Below, piece after piece: positions 13,170 to 23,539 of a stretch of 64,000 bases of DNA; the stretch's first letter is position 1, and each line of letters opens with the position of its first letter. Made by a program: the position numbers and the translations under genes. The stretch is from Brachionus manjavacas (taxonomy: Eukaryota; Rotifera; Eurotatoria; Ploima; Brachionidae): NCBI GenBank assembly GCA_019054805.1, contig JAHQIY010000014.1:2046001-2110000 (forward strand). Direction: 5' to 3'. The notes beneath the pieces are model-generated. The model was not told where the DNA came from and did not search any database. It saw only the letters and a program-made list of their open reading frames with translations.

Positions 13170-16100
13170 GGCTACACACAATAAATAAATTACATTCAAC
13201 TTCTAGATTGGATTACGGGTTTGATTTTGCTCAACAAAAGATTTTTGACTAAGAACTTGTTCAGCTTTTGATTATTTTCTTCTAGATTTTTTAGAATGAA
13301 TGCCTCAAGATATAAGAGACTAGTATCAATAAATTTAAAAAAATGAGCAAAATTGATAGCTTGCATTCTTTTGTCTAATTCAAGCTAAATTCTCGGAAGG
13401 AAATTTAAATGACTAATCCAAAGTGGTTATAAATATATGCCTAAAATATTTCAATTGCTCTAATCTATGAATAATGATTAAGAGAAATTGAAGCTAGCAA
13501 ACTGCCAATGTCCAGATTTTAAGGTTCTCATGGAGAAGAGTTTTTTTTCATAATTAAATTAAGATTTTCGAAAAGAAAACACTCAATCATTTTTGTATAA
13601 ACTGAAAGCTTCTTTTTGGATTTTGAGTATTTTTTAGAAAGTTAATCTCAAATTGTTTTTGTCAAAATTAACAAAATTTTTCTTGATCATTCATTAAACC
13701 AAAAGGTAAATAATGATTTATCACTCTCTTTGTTTAATGATTGAACTATGCTCGGCCCTTTTTATTTTTGTTGAATAATTCAAGTTACGATTTGTTCAAA
13801 GGAATTTTATTTTCTGAAAATTTGAGGAATTTACAGACTAAAAATTAGCTCGAATAGCTCTAGTCGAGTAATTTGAGATTAAGAATCCCAGTCAATATTT
13901 GTTCAATGTTGATTTTTCTAATTATGAATGTTTTTGCTTCTAAGACAGTAAGTTTATCGCATTTTTTGATCAAAGAATTTAAAAAAGATGAATTGAAAAA
14001 AAATAATTTAATTCTATACAAAGTTTTGTTTGGCCTTGTTCGACATTCTGCGCTGATTTTAATTGACACCTATTTTTTCTGTCATTAAATACTTTTTGAC
14101 ATTTTGCTTCTTGGAACAGTTTCCAAACTCCATCTTTGTATCAAGAAAAAAACTTAATCTTTAATTTTTTAATATTATTTTTATAATTAAGAGATTTAAG
14201 ACTTTTAGGCAAAAATTAGATACTGTTAATATTAAACAATAATTATTCAATGATTTACAGCCTTGTCTTGAACAAGAATGGATTTAATACTTGAAAAAAA
14301 GATACCCATTAATTTCAGGAAAGAATGGCGTACACAAGGAACAAACTAACAAATTAACCATCAACGCAGTCAAAAGTTATAAGTAAAAACATGGAGTTTC
14401 ATAGATTTTAAAACTATTCAAAAAACACTTTTTGGGTGATTATAAAAAATAAAATTTATTAAAAAAAATATGAACAACATGTATATTATTCTTGGCAATT
14501 TAGTGATTCATGATTTTTCTCCAAAGAAGCCATTCGAGTATTGTTTTGTTTGAAAAAATTTTAAGGTAGCCCTTTCTAATTTAAAAGAAGAAAAAAATTA
14601 TTTTAAACTAGAGTTTTTTTTAAAGCGAAAAATACAATTATTGTTTCAAATTTTCTATGGCATTTCTATTTTTTCGTACAACAATTTAAAATAATCAATT
14701 AAAATAAAGCCTAAATAAAAAGAGATAACAACTCATTTTAAAACCACCCGATAAACTCATTTTAAGAGAAAACAAGATTTGCTATTTTAATTTATTTATT
14801 ATATAAGAAAAATTTCCTACAAAAATGATAAAATAAATGACTCATTTTTGAAATTAATTAAAATCGGATGAGAATTCAATTTCGGATTAAAATGGTATTA
14901 AGCTTTTGTGATTCCTTATTAATCCCTATTTCTAATTAATAATTTCAAATTAATTGATGTCATGTAGAAATGAATAAATTTTTTATTTTTTAAATCTTTT
15001 AAATAAATCAATACAGATTTTTAATTTTTTTGATCTCATAAAAAATTTGCTGATCATTATTTTTTCGCGTTAAATATTAATGAAGATTATTTTAATTTTT
15101 TGATGAATTTTAGTTCTCTCAATCATCAGCTGAAGCTAATAATTTTATATTTATTTAATTAAAGTTCAAGTCCCATGGACAAATTGAAATATAATATTAT
15201 ATATAAAATAGAAAACAAATATCAATTTAAAATTAATTAAAAAAATCCAATGATTTGAAGATTTTAATTTATCAATTCATAATTCAAATAATTAAAAATT
15301 AAAAACAAAAATAAAATTAAAATATAATTTTTGGTCATTCGTTCTTATTTATTTTAAAGAAAATATTACATAATTAATTTAATTTTCTCTAGCGGTATCA
15401 ACTTTCGAAGAATTAAAATAAAAAACTGAATTTTTTTGATCAAATTTTTGCTTTGCGATGAAATTCATTATTTTCAATTTATAAAAAATGAAAAGATAAA
15501 ACTTGAAAAATTTTTTTCTGATTAAAATTCGAAAAAAAAAAATTATTTTATTTTTTTTATTTATTTATTTCATTGAACGCCTTGATGTAAAGTTAAGAAT
15601 AAAATAAGACAATAAAATTAGATATTTTCTAAATATATAAATAAGAGAAATGTTTTTTTTTTTTTTAAGCCGCACGGCTTCCCAGAAACAAACCTTGCCA
15701 AAAAAAAATGTTCTAAATTTTCTAAACATACTGTATATTCATTTGGAATTTTAAAATTGGGAAAAAAAATGTAAGATATTAAATTGATATGAATGTGAAA
15801 TTATGAAATTGAAGAGAAAGATGTTTTTAAAGCATTCAAAGGAATCAGTAAATAAATAATTGTAATTATTTTTTAATTTTAAAAATTATTTGTGTAGTTG
15901 TTTTTCTTATTCTTTTGACTCAAAAATTTATTAATTAATTAATTGCATTGTCCTAACTTGACTTTTTCCATATATCAAAAATATTTAACTAAATCAAACG
16001 CAAAAGCAATAGCAAGCATTTAAAGCATTTAACGCAAAAGTTTTGCGATAACTAAATTGCTTAAAATTACAACTTAAAATTTAATTAACGAAAAAATAAA

Positions 16101-16209
16101 ACAAAGTTAAACGTTTACCAATTTATTAAGTATTTATGATATTTTATTTTAAATTAAATTAAAATATGAGTAATATGAGACTTTTGAATTAATTTTTTAA
16201 CAGTTTCAG
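13170..16209. other. AT-rich spacer upstream of second Toll copy, no gene seen
   Basis: The open frames on both strands at 13860-14088 are mutual shadows in AT-rich sequence. A polypyrimidine tract followed by aacag and tttcag at 16192-16209 looks like a splice acceptor immediately before the second Toll copy, but I find no convincing upstream coding exon. Confidence 0.5.
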
Positions 16210-17630
16210 TAGTATTTATTTATTTGATTGTGGTGGTGGTGGTAGTGGAATCGGTCAGTGACTACGACACTCGTCAAACCAACTGTAAATATCTTTTTAT
16301 TCACAAAAATGCTGAAAAAATGCCAGAAACTTTGTTCAAACACTTGTACACCGCACAAGACTACCGCATTGATTTAAACATCGACTTTTTCAAGACAATT
16401 GAGTCCGATTGTTTTCAGAATGACCCAAACTTTTTTGAAATTCATCCGCAACATCCTGACTACGTGCTGTATGGCGTCGACATGTCCAACAATCACTTGG
16501 ACGATTATCAACTCGAAAGCCTAATCAAGCAAAATTCAATATTCAAATACAACTTTAATTTAATTAAATATTTTAATTTGAGTAACAACAATTTGCATCT
16601 AATGACATCAAAATCATCCAAAACCTACCTGGACAACGAAATAAACTCAATGCGCGACAATCTAAATCTAGAGCCAAACGATCCTGGCTATTTATTGAAT
16701 AGGTTTTTCAGCCTCGAGTCCCTGATTGTCGACAATAACCCAAGTTTAAGTGTGCACTTTAAAAATTTTGTCTCAATTTTCCCCAAGCTCAAAGTTCTCA
16801 GTCTTAACAATTGTTCGACCAGCGCCACCAGCCACAAGTTTGCACCCAAAAAAGCTCATCTCTTTTATCTGGGCCTGCAGTTTAACAAGTTGAGTGACAA
16901 TTTTGTGTCCTCACTAGCCGGTCTATTCATTCAAATGGTTGATCTTTCTGCTAATAAAATTTCAGATTTGAAGGCGTTGTTGGACACAGGCCTAGATGTG
17001 CAAAAACTCAACTTGGAAAATAATCTAATCAGCTCGTTTGACACCAATTACATAAGACAAAATCTCACTGAGTTGAACCTGCGCTACAATTTAATCCAGA
17101 ACACTAGTGCCACCAGATTTTATTCCAGCGATAGAACAAATCTAAAGCTTCTGGGTAATCCATTGATCTGCGACTGTGAGTCAGTGTGGCTGTTGAAAAA
17201 ACTAAGAACATTGAAACAAACACGTTCTTTTGAATTGAGAGCAAAATATTCTTTGCTTAGTAGAAAGAGACCAAAATCAGGCACAAGACTTAATGATTCC
17301 ATTAGGCTGGTTTTTAAGCGATCATTAGAGGAACTATCTGCCCATTTGTACACTTTTAATGAGGACGATGATGAATATTTACAAAGACAAAAAAGAATAC
17401 GCTTGGACGATGATGCCAAAATGGTTCACATTGCTGACATTGACCAACTGTCATGTAATTTTTTGACTTCTTCAATTAGAGATTTTGGAAATTTGAGTGA
17501 TGGCTTTTACCAAGCAGTGCAAAGCAATGATTTTAACTACAGGATTGACTATAGGGAAAAACTGGTCGCTGATTCTCAATCATCGGATTTTATGTGCCTG
17601 TATGAAGACCATTGTCGGCGCGACCAGTGC
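16210..17630 (+). repeat. Arm B of 1.42 kb inverted duplication
   Basis: Inverse match to 2386-3805, with one extra base in an A-run. The spacer between the arms is about 12.4 kb. Downstream, about 17922-18026 matches 112-219 inversely, with one mismatch seen in the best 88 bases. The second arm therefore lacks roughly 2.1 kb that would hold the transmembrane and TIR coding part. Confidence 0.9.
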
Positions 17631-17642
17631 CATAAACATTAA
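16210..17642 (+). pseudogene. Truncated inverted copy of the Toll ectodomain (no TM, no TIR)
   Basis: The frame is open for about 470 residues and matches the Toll ectodomain in the minus-strand gene: the distal part of the signal peptide (IVVVVVVES), the whole first LRR block, the LRR C-terminal cap, and the cysteine cluster up to RRDQC, then HKH and a stop. No ATG starts it: the first in-frame candidate is TTG at 16224, and upstream in-frame codons run back to a TGA at 16185. A start could come from a spliced upstream exon, since 16192-16209 resembles an acceptor. If expressed with a signal peptide the product would be a soluble Toll ectodomain; otherwise it is a recent pseudogene. It carries six A at 17389-17394 and so keeps the frame that the other copy has lost. 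Confidence 0.75.
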
Positions 17643-17946
17643 ATTTTTTTCATTAATCAGTTTATATACTAAGCTTACTTAAGTGATTGGGAATTTGATA
17701 TTGATTTCTTGCTAAGGTTTACTAAATCTTTAAAAAAAAAGTTATTTAATTTTTTATATTTTTTTCTGTTATGTTTGTCATATTGAACTGAATTTCATTT
17801 GAGTTGAAAATAAAAAGAATTAAAAAAAAAAACAAAATAAAAAAACAATAAAAAGAAAAAGAAAAAGAACAATAAATTAAAGGTCTTGCTTCGGAACGAC
17901 CTTGGGAGTGCATCTCTTATCAAAAATCATTTGTTATTAAGTTTAA
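17643..17946. other. Junction sequence after truncated Toll copy, A-rich
   Basis: About 300 bases replace the deleted Toll 3' half. They contain long A-rich runs (17821-17880) and a short GC-richer patch around 17882-17915. No gene is seen. Confidence 0.5.
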
Positions 17947-18155
17947 AATTTAGTTCTGTAAATGCCACAAAGTGCAAAATTCAAATTTGCATCAAATATC
18001 AAGGTCTGCTAAATTTTCAGAGTTAAGCTGAAATTGAATTTCAATAATATCGACCGTAGTGCATTTTGCAGAGATTTTGCCCACCATTAGCAGACTTTTA
18101 TAGTTGATGCAGCTTTGAATGTTGCACTTTGTTGTATCCACTGAATTTTATTTTC
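17947..18155. repeat. Imperfect foldback repeat
   Basis: About 17947-18016 and 18087-18155 are diverged inverse copies of each other. Both contain a gcagac motif, ttgatgca, tttgaat and ttgcactttgt, read in opposite orientations. The left arm also matches 112-202 inversely. It may be a small foldback transposon or the scar of an inversion event. Confidence 0.65.
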
Positions 18156-18678
18156 GAAAAAAAGCTATTTAATTTTTTACACTTTATTGTGTTCTTTTGA
18201 ATTAAACTTCACAAAACCTTTTTATTAATAAAATCAAAGTTAATTACGATTAATGTGAGGTTACGAGAGAATGAAGTAATTAAGCTTTGATTTAATGGTT
18301 GATAAAATATGGACAATTACTTTATAGAAGTTTAAAGGGTACCATTCTGGTTTATTATACCTTAGCTCTAAATAGTTTATTTTATCCTAATTTCATATTC
18401 AATATCTGTATTGTTAAGAATTTAAATTTTAGTATAGAGGATTGCAAGGATTCGAATTGAAATAATTTAAATACTCAAAAATCAAAATTATTACAAGAGT
18501 GATTAAATCAATCAAAATTGAATTAATCTCTCAAAATAAAAGCTTCATATCTTTGATTTCAACTTTTCGACTGTCTTTGAAATATGATAAACATTAAATT
18601 TCATATTATTTAGATCTTTATTTGATAAGATAAACCATCTCACTTTTAATTATGCACTCGAGGCTAGAGTCTGAATAG

Positions 18679-18686
18679 TATAAAAG
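18679..18686 (+). promoter_or_regulatory. TATA box of thaumatin gene
   Basis: TATAAAAG lies 38 bases upstream of the start codon at 18724, in otherwise GC-poor DNA. This is a normal spacing for a short 5' leader of an RNA polymerase II gene. Confidence 0.55.
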
Positions 18687-18723
18687 GAACTTACATTTAA
18701 ATCCAATGTATTCATATTAAAAA

Positions 18724-19896
18724 ATGAAAGTTTCTCAAATATTTATGGTAAAAATTATATTTTCTTCTATTCTTGTTTAAATTTTAGTTGCTTAAATAGA
18801 TTATTTTTGCTTTGGTAAATGCAAAAGTACATGCAATTAACTGGAAGACTTCATCTCATGGAATCTGGGCAATGGACTGTGATTTTCACGAAAACAATTT
18901 GAAAAATGTTCCATCAAAGGGTGAAGAGTGCAGTCAAAGATGCTTGGAAACTTCCGGATGTACTCATTTCACGTGGAATAATTACAATGGTGGAACATGC
19001 TGGATGAAAAAAGGGCAAGTATCTAAAGAAAAAGCATTTAATGCTAATGGTGTAGTATGTGGTATTAATGGTGAAATCGATAAAAATCCAGGAAATGGAG
19101 ATAATTCAGGTGGTCATAGTTCGAGTGGTAATTATTAGATATACTGTTGATCAAAAATTTAAGGATAATTTTTGACATATTTTTAGTTCGTTTTTCGACA
19201 ATAAACAAATGCCCATACACAATCTGGATCGGAATGATGGGACGAAGTCATTCGAACAAAAATTGGCTGCCACCGAAAAACGGCGGTTGGGAATTAAAAA
19301 GTGGTCAAACTGTTACCGTTGAAGTTCCCAAAGATTATTATGCAGGTCGTATTTGGGGTCGTACTGGATGTAATTTGAATGGTGGACGTTTCAATTGTGA
19401 AACTGGAGATTGTGGCCCATGGGTTGATTGTGCTAATGGTGGTGTTCAAAGAGGTGGTCAAACTCCAGCCACATTGGCTGAATTTACCTTAAATGGATCG
19501 GGATCTCAAGATTTCTATGATGTTAGTCTGGTTGATGGCTATAATTTAAAAATGTCCATTGAAATAGTAAAACCAGCTCCTGGTAGTGGTAATTATTGGT
19601 GCAAAAATCCTAAATGTAATCAAGATTTGAATAAAATATGTCCAAACGAATTGAAAAAATACAATTCAAAAGGACAAGTGGTCGGATGTATGAGCGCTTG
19701 TGAAAAATTCAGAACTGATCAATATTGCTGCAGAGGTGTCCATAATCAGCCACATACATGTCGCTCATCTAACTGGCCATTCAATTATCCAGCAATTTTC
19801 AAAAAAGCTTGTCCTGATGCTTACAGTTATGCATATGATGATCATACTAGTACATTTTTTTGCAGAAACACTGATTACAAAATTGTGTTTTGCTAA
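18724..19896 (+). CDS. Secreted PAN/apple-thaumatin fusion protein, 3 exons
   Basis: Exons deduced: 18724-18747, 18800-19127 and 19187-19896, with GT-AG introns of 52 and 59 nt. The sum is 1,062 nt, or 353 residues. The signal peptide MKVSQIFMIIFALVNA is only complete after joining exons 1 and 2. Residues about 20-100 form a PAN/apple-like module (WAMDCDF, CSQRCLETSGCTHFTWN, GGTCWMKKG). A Gly/Ser-rich linker follows, then a full thaumatin-like (PR-5, glycoside-hydrolase-64-like fold) domain from about 120 to 353: NKCPYTIWIG, GRIWGRTGC, CETGDCG, PATLAEFTL, DFYDVSLVDGYN, QYCCRG, and CPDAYSYAYDD. Many cysteines are conserved. Thaumatins bind or cleave beta-glucans and act in defence or digestion; which applies here is inference. 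Acidic cleft residues (the E of LAEF and the Ds of DFYDVSLVDG) are present, so the fold looks functional. Confidence 0.88.
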
Positions 19897-20231
19897 AAGA
19901 ATTTTTTATTTTTCTTATATCATTTTGTTTGAGGATCTTATAACTACTAAATAAATTTAATTAGATAAATCTTCCTCTGTTTATCAGTTTTATTTTTACA
20001 TTTTATTTAATATTTAGAAAGTCAAGTTTAAATTTACATTTTAATTTTTGCATTTCAATTAAAGTTGAAAAATAAATTTATTTTGGCTCTTTATTAAAAT
20101 CGTATATTCAAAATAGCAAAATTAAATTAGCTAATATCAAAAAAGCTGTTTCAAAAAATGAATGTGTCAAAAAAGCAAAAGTAGTAATAGTTTAAAAAAG
20201 AAATTTGATTTGAACAAATTTTAGTCCTGAA

Positions 20232-20316
20232 TATTTAATATTCACATTTTTACAATAAAAAAAGTCCTGTTCCAGAAATTTAATTTGTCCGTGATTCTTA
20301 TTATTGGTTTGCCGAT
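20232..20316 (+). repeat. Inverse match to window bases 1-90
   Basis: Shares cacattttnaaaataaaaaaagtc, ttccagaaatttaat and gtccgtgatt with the reverse complement of 1-90, at roughly 80 percent identity by eye. Together with 17922-18026 it lies in the same order as in the Toll 3' flank, with the thaumatin gene in between. Confidence 0.6.
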
Positions 20317-20383
20317 GCTTTTCTATTGATTAAGTTTGATGAATAAAATTTTGTTATTGTTTTTATAACATTAAAAATAATTC

Positions 20384-20460
20384 ATATGATGATAATACTA
20401 GTACATTTTTTTACAGAAACACTGATTTCAAAATTGTGTTTTACCAAAAATGTTTTTTTT
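20384..20460 (+). pseudogene. Remnant of a second thaumatin gene (last exon end)
   Basis: The translation gives DDNTSTFFYRNTDFKIVFY, matching the C-terminus of the intact gene (DDHTSTFFCRNTDYKIVFC). Both final cysteines are changed to tyrosine and the stop codon is lost. No thaumatin sequence lies upstream, so this is the remnant of a tandem duplicate that was deleted or only partly copied. Confidence 0.8.
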
Positions 20461-20790
20461 GAAAAAGTCTAAATTATTATTTTTATTTACATTTTGAAAG
20501 AAGATCTAATAAGAACTTAATAGATTAAATTAAATGAATCTTACTCTGTTTATCAGTTTTATTTTTAAATTTTATTTAACATTTAGAAAGTCAAGTTTAA
20601 ATTTACCTTTTAATTTTTGCATTTCAATTAAAGTTGAAAAATAAATTTATTTTGGCTCTTTATTAAAATAGCATATTCAAAATAGCAAAATTAAATTAGC
20701 TAATATCAAAAAAGCTGTTTCAAAAAATGAATGTGTCAAAAAAGCTAAAGTCATAATAGTTTAAAAAAGCAATTTGATTTGAACTAATTT

Positions 20791-21363
20791 TTAAAATAAA
20801 GGCTCTTGTCGAATTGTTTATAAAATTTTATTTCTTCCAATATTTCAAATTTTTTTTGTCCTTTTTTTTTAACGTGAAAAAAATCAATACTAACCAATTA
20901 CTAAAATTTGTTTATAGTTACCCGGAAATTAAACACTAAATGAAGAGTTATAACCCCTGTTACCCATTTTACCCATTAAAAAATAATTTTTTTCAATTTT
21001 TTAATATTTTTTTTTAAACGATTATTTAATTGACTTTTAATTATCCTTTTGTACAAAATTAACTAAGTGTTCACGATTTGATTTAATTCTATCGCAATTA
21101 TTTAAGAGTTCAAAAAAACAAAACAAAACAAGAGTGAATTTAAAAGAAGATTTAATAAAAGGGGAAAACAGAATATGCAAAAGAACTTCTTCTTCTTGTT
21201 TATTGAAAGCTGCTGGACGTCCAGCATCAGTTTATCAAAAAAAGGTTGTTCAAAAAAGCTTCCCGCGTTTTTGTTCTTTAAAAAAATTGGAATGCAATAT
21301 CCAAAAAATCTCAAATTTTGATTATTACTAGTTTAGAATTTAAATTTAATAAAACAATAGTTA
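20791..21363. other. AT-rich spacer, no gene seen
   Basis: Short frames on both strands around 21102-21331 overlap one another and contain no recognisable domain. Confidence 0.5.
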
Positions 21364-22045
21364 CAGTGCCGATTTGACACGTGGATTTTTGGAAATTTAC
21401 GCAAATTTACAAATTACTTTGTAACAAAAATTGAATTTACGTAATTTTTCGTAAATTCGCCTAAAAATTGGTAAAAATGAAGATGCCAAAAAAGCTCAAT
21501 TTTTTGAATTTTTATTTTTTCTAAAAAATTTTGATAAAAGTGTTTTCTATTTATTTATTTATAATTTTACCAAAAGTTCCTTTTTTTACTATTTATTATT
21601 AATTTTTCGTAGATTTAGATAAAAAAAGGCAAAATATGGTAAAAAAGAAGTATTCATTCGAAAATTCAACTAGCTAATTCTTCATCTTTTTGGGGATCAT
21701 TTACTCTAAAAATTATTATTTTTCAATTCATTCCAAACCATTTCTTTTGGGTTTTGATCAGGCCAGTAAGAAGCCGCTACAACCATAATATTAAATTAAA
21801 ATTTCGCAAAATTTTAATTTAATTTAATTTTATCAAGTTATTTTTCGTTTTTTAGGTAATTGATACAGTGAAAGATAGAAATGACAAATGGATCGGACTG
21901 CTAGCTAGTTTATTGGGAAAATAAAAATTTCTTAATTTTTTTTCCAATATTAGCTTTTTTTCCCTAAATTTACGAAAAAATTATTAAAAAATAGTAAAAA
22001 AAAGTAACTTTTACTAAAAATAAAAACTTCTTTGTTCAAAAATTA
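21364..22045 (-). mobile_element. Degraded Tc1/mariner-type element
   Basis: After a TA at 21362-21363 the sequence cagtgccgatttgacacg has the look of a Tc1-type terminus. It is followed by tacg/cgta-rich subterminal DNA like that of the next element. The reverse strand at about 21700-21790 encodes SYWPDQNPKEMVWNELK, the conserved segment just before the last catalytic acid of Tc1/mariner transposases. The other end is not found; it may have been lost when the neighbouring element inserted. Confidence 0.6.
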
Positions 22046-23470
22046 CAGTACTGCTACGACTTTCTGTTTTTACGTATTTTTACGTGAAATTACCGGTAAT
22101 TTAACGTAAATTCTAGTAAAATTACGTAAATTTACCAAAGTAAAAAAAGGTAAATTTACCGGATTTTACTGTAATTTACGTAAAATTACCGGGTATTACG
22201 TAAGCTTTTGTAATTATAAGCACTTTAAATTCCTTAATTTATATTAATATTTTTTTTTAAAAGACTAAATTGAAAATAAAAACCTTTTTTAAAGATTTAT
22301 ATAATTTTTGCATTTTTCTTTCGTTAAAGATTTTTATAAATCATTGACCTCCATTTGGGCATCAGCTTCGGATAAAATCATTCTTTTCCTTACATGCTGT
22401 TTTACCTCGTTCTACATAAGTTCAATGGGATTTAAATCGGGAGACTTTGGGGAAGATTTAATCTTTATTTAAAAGAAATGACTCACATATTATTGCCAGA
22501 GATTAATTACTAAAAAGTAATTTACCCAAACAATTTTATTTAAATTTAAAAAAGAAGTGCACATTAAGGAACGATGCTTTGAGTCAATGTCCTGGTGTGG
22601 TTTGAAATCTAAATCGAAGCCCCAAATGATAATAAATAATCAGATAATATCTCCTGGTAAAGCTCTGCATCCATGTTGCATTTAAAAATCTTAAAAAATT
22701 CCAGAGTAAAAGCTTTTTTCCATATCCTGTATCTTACAGCAAAATTCGTTGCTCCCTTAAATGAAATCCCAGCCCAAATATTCAATTTCCCGTTCATATT
22801 TTGAAGTACATGGAATTGGCTGGATCTTTAGCCAGATATCTTAAATGGTAGATTTGTCTTTCCGAAATTTTAATTGTGGTTTCATCAACAAATATGCTGT
22901 TTTTGAACTCGCAATTTTGAAACTTTAAACACCAAATAAGTCTAACTAATTTTTGATGATCTGTTAATATTGGCGATTTTCTTAACCGTCGGTAACGGAA
23001 ATCTAGAAACTTGTTTGATATTTCTTATATTCATTCTGAACAAAATTATTCTAGTTTCAAAGAATTATGGAGACAAACTTTTGACTGCTTTAAAAATGAT
23101 TAAAAAAAAAAGGAAAATGAATTTCTGTAAAAATTTTTCGAAAAATTTAACATTTTACTTTGTTTTACTAAAAATTACCATTTTTAAATAAGATTTCACG
23201 TAAAATTACGTGAAAAAAAGCAATTTTTTTAATTCCGAATATATGCTCAAAAAATTTAAAAAAGCCAAAAAATGTCAATAAAAAAATGTTTAGTTTTTAT
23301 AATTACAAAAGTTTACGTAATACTCGGTAACTTTACGTAAATTACAGTAAAATACAGTAAATTTACCTTTTTTTACTTTGGTAAATTTACGTAATTTTAC
23401 CAGAATTTACGTTAAATTACCGGTAATTTCACGTAAAATTTCGTAAAAACAGAAAATCGTAGCAGTACTG
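22046..23470 (-). mobile_element. Tc1/mariner-type transposon with ~185 bp terminal inverted repeats
   Basis: The ends are exact: TA at 22044-22045, terminus CAGTACTGCTACGA..., and the inverse terminus ending ...CGTAGCAGTACTG at 23470 followed by TA. The inverted repeats span about 22046-22222 and 23283-23470, are near-identical, and consist largely of tandem tacgtaa/ttaccg motifs. The interior carries a decayed transposase on the minus strand: IFVDETTIKIS (first catalytic Asp region, near 22880), LNIWAGISFKGATNF (near 22770), and SPDLNPIELM with NEVKQHVRKR (near 22340-22440). Stops and shifts make it inactive. Confidence 0.88.
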
Positions 23471-23539
23471 TATGAAAAATAAAATTCAAACAATTGAGCT
23501 TTTTTTGCCTTTTGATTTTTACTAGTTTAAATCCTAACG

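Larger units (their letters stand above)
19836..20790 (+). repeat. Tandem duplication of thaumatin 3' end
   Basis: About 19836-20215 recurs at about 20384-20790 in direct orientation. The shared blocks include the last coding codons, a pyrimidine-rich 3' region, and the stretch aaaagctgtttcaaaaaatg. A separate ~100 bp block (20225-20320), which matches window bases 1-90 inversely, lies between the two units. Confidence 0.8.

Noticed and set aside
13860..14088. Open frames on both strands at the same place
   Set aside because: Mutual shadows in AT-rich DNA; neither has a recognisable feature.
22040..23475. CRISPR-like regular repeats of tacgtaaatt motifs
   Set aside because: The repeats are the ends of a TA-flanked Tc1-type transposon, with irregular spacing and inverse symmetry.
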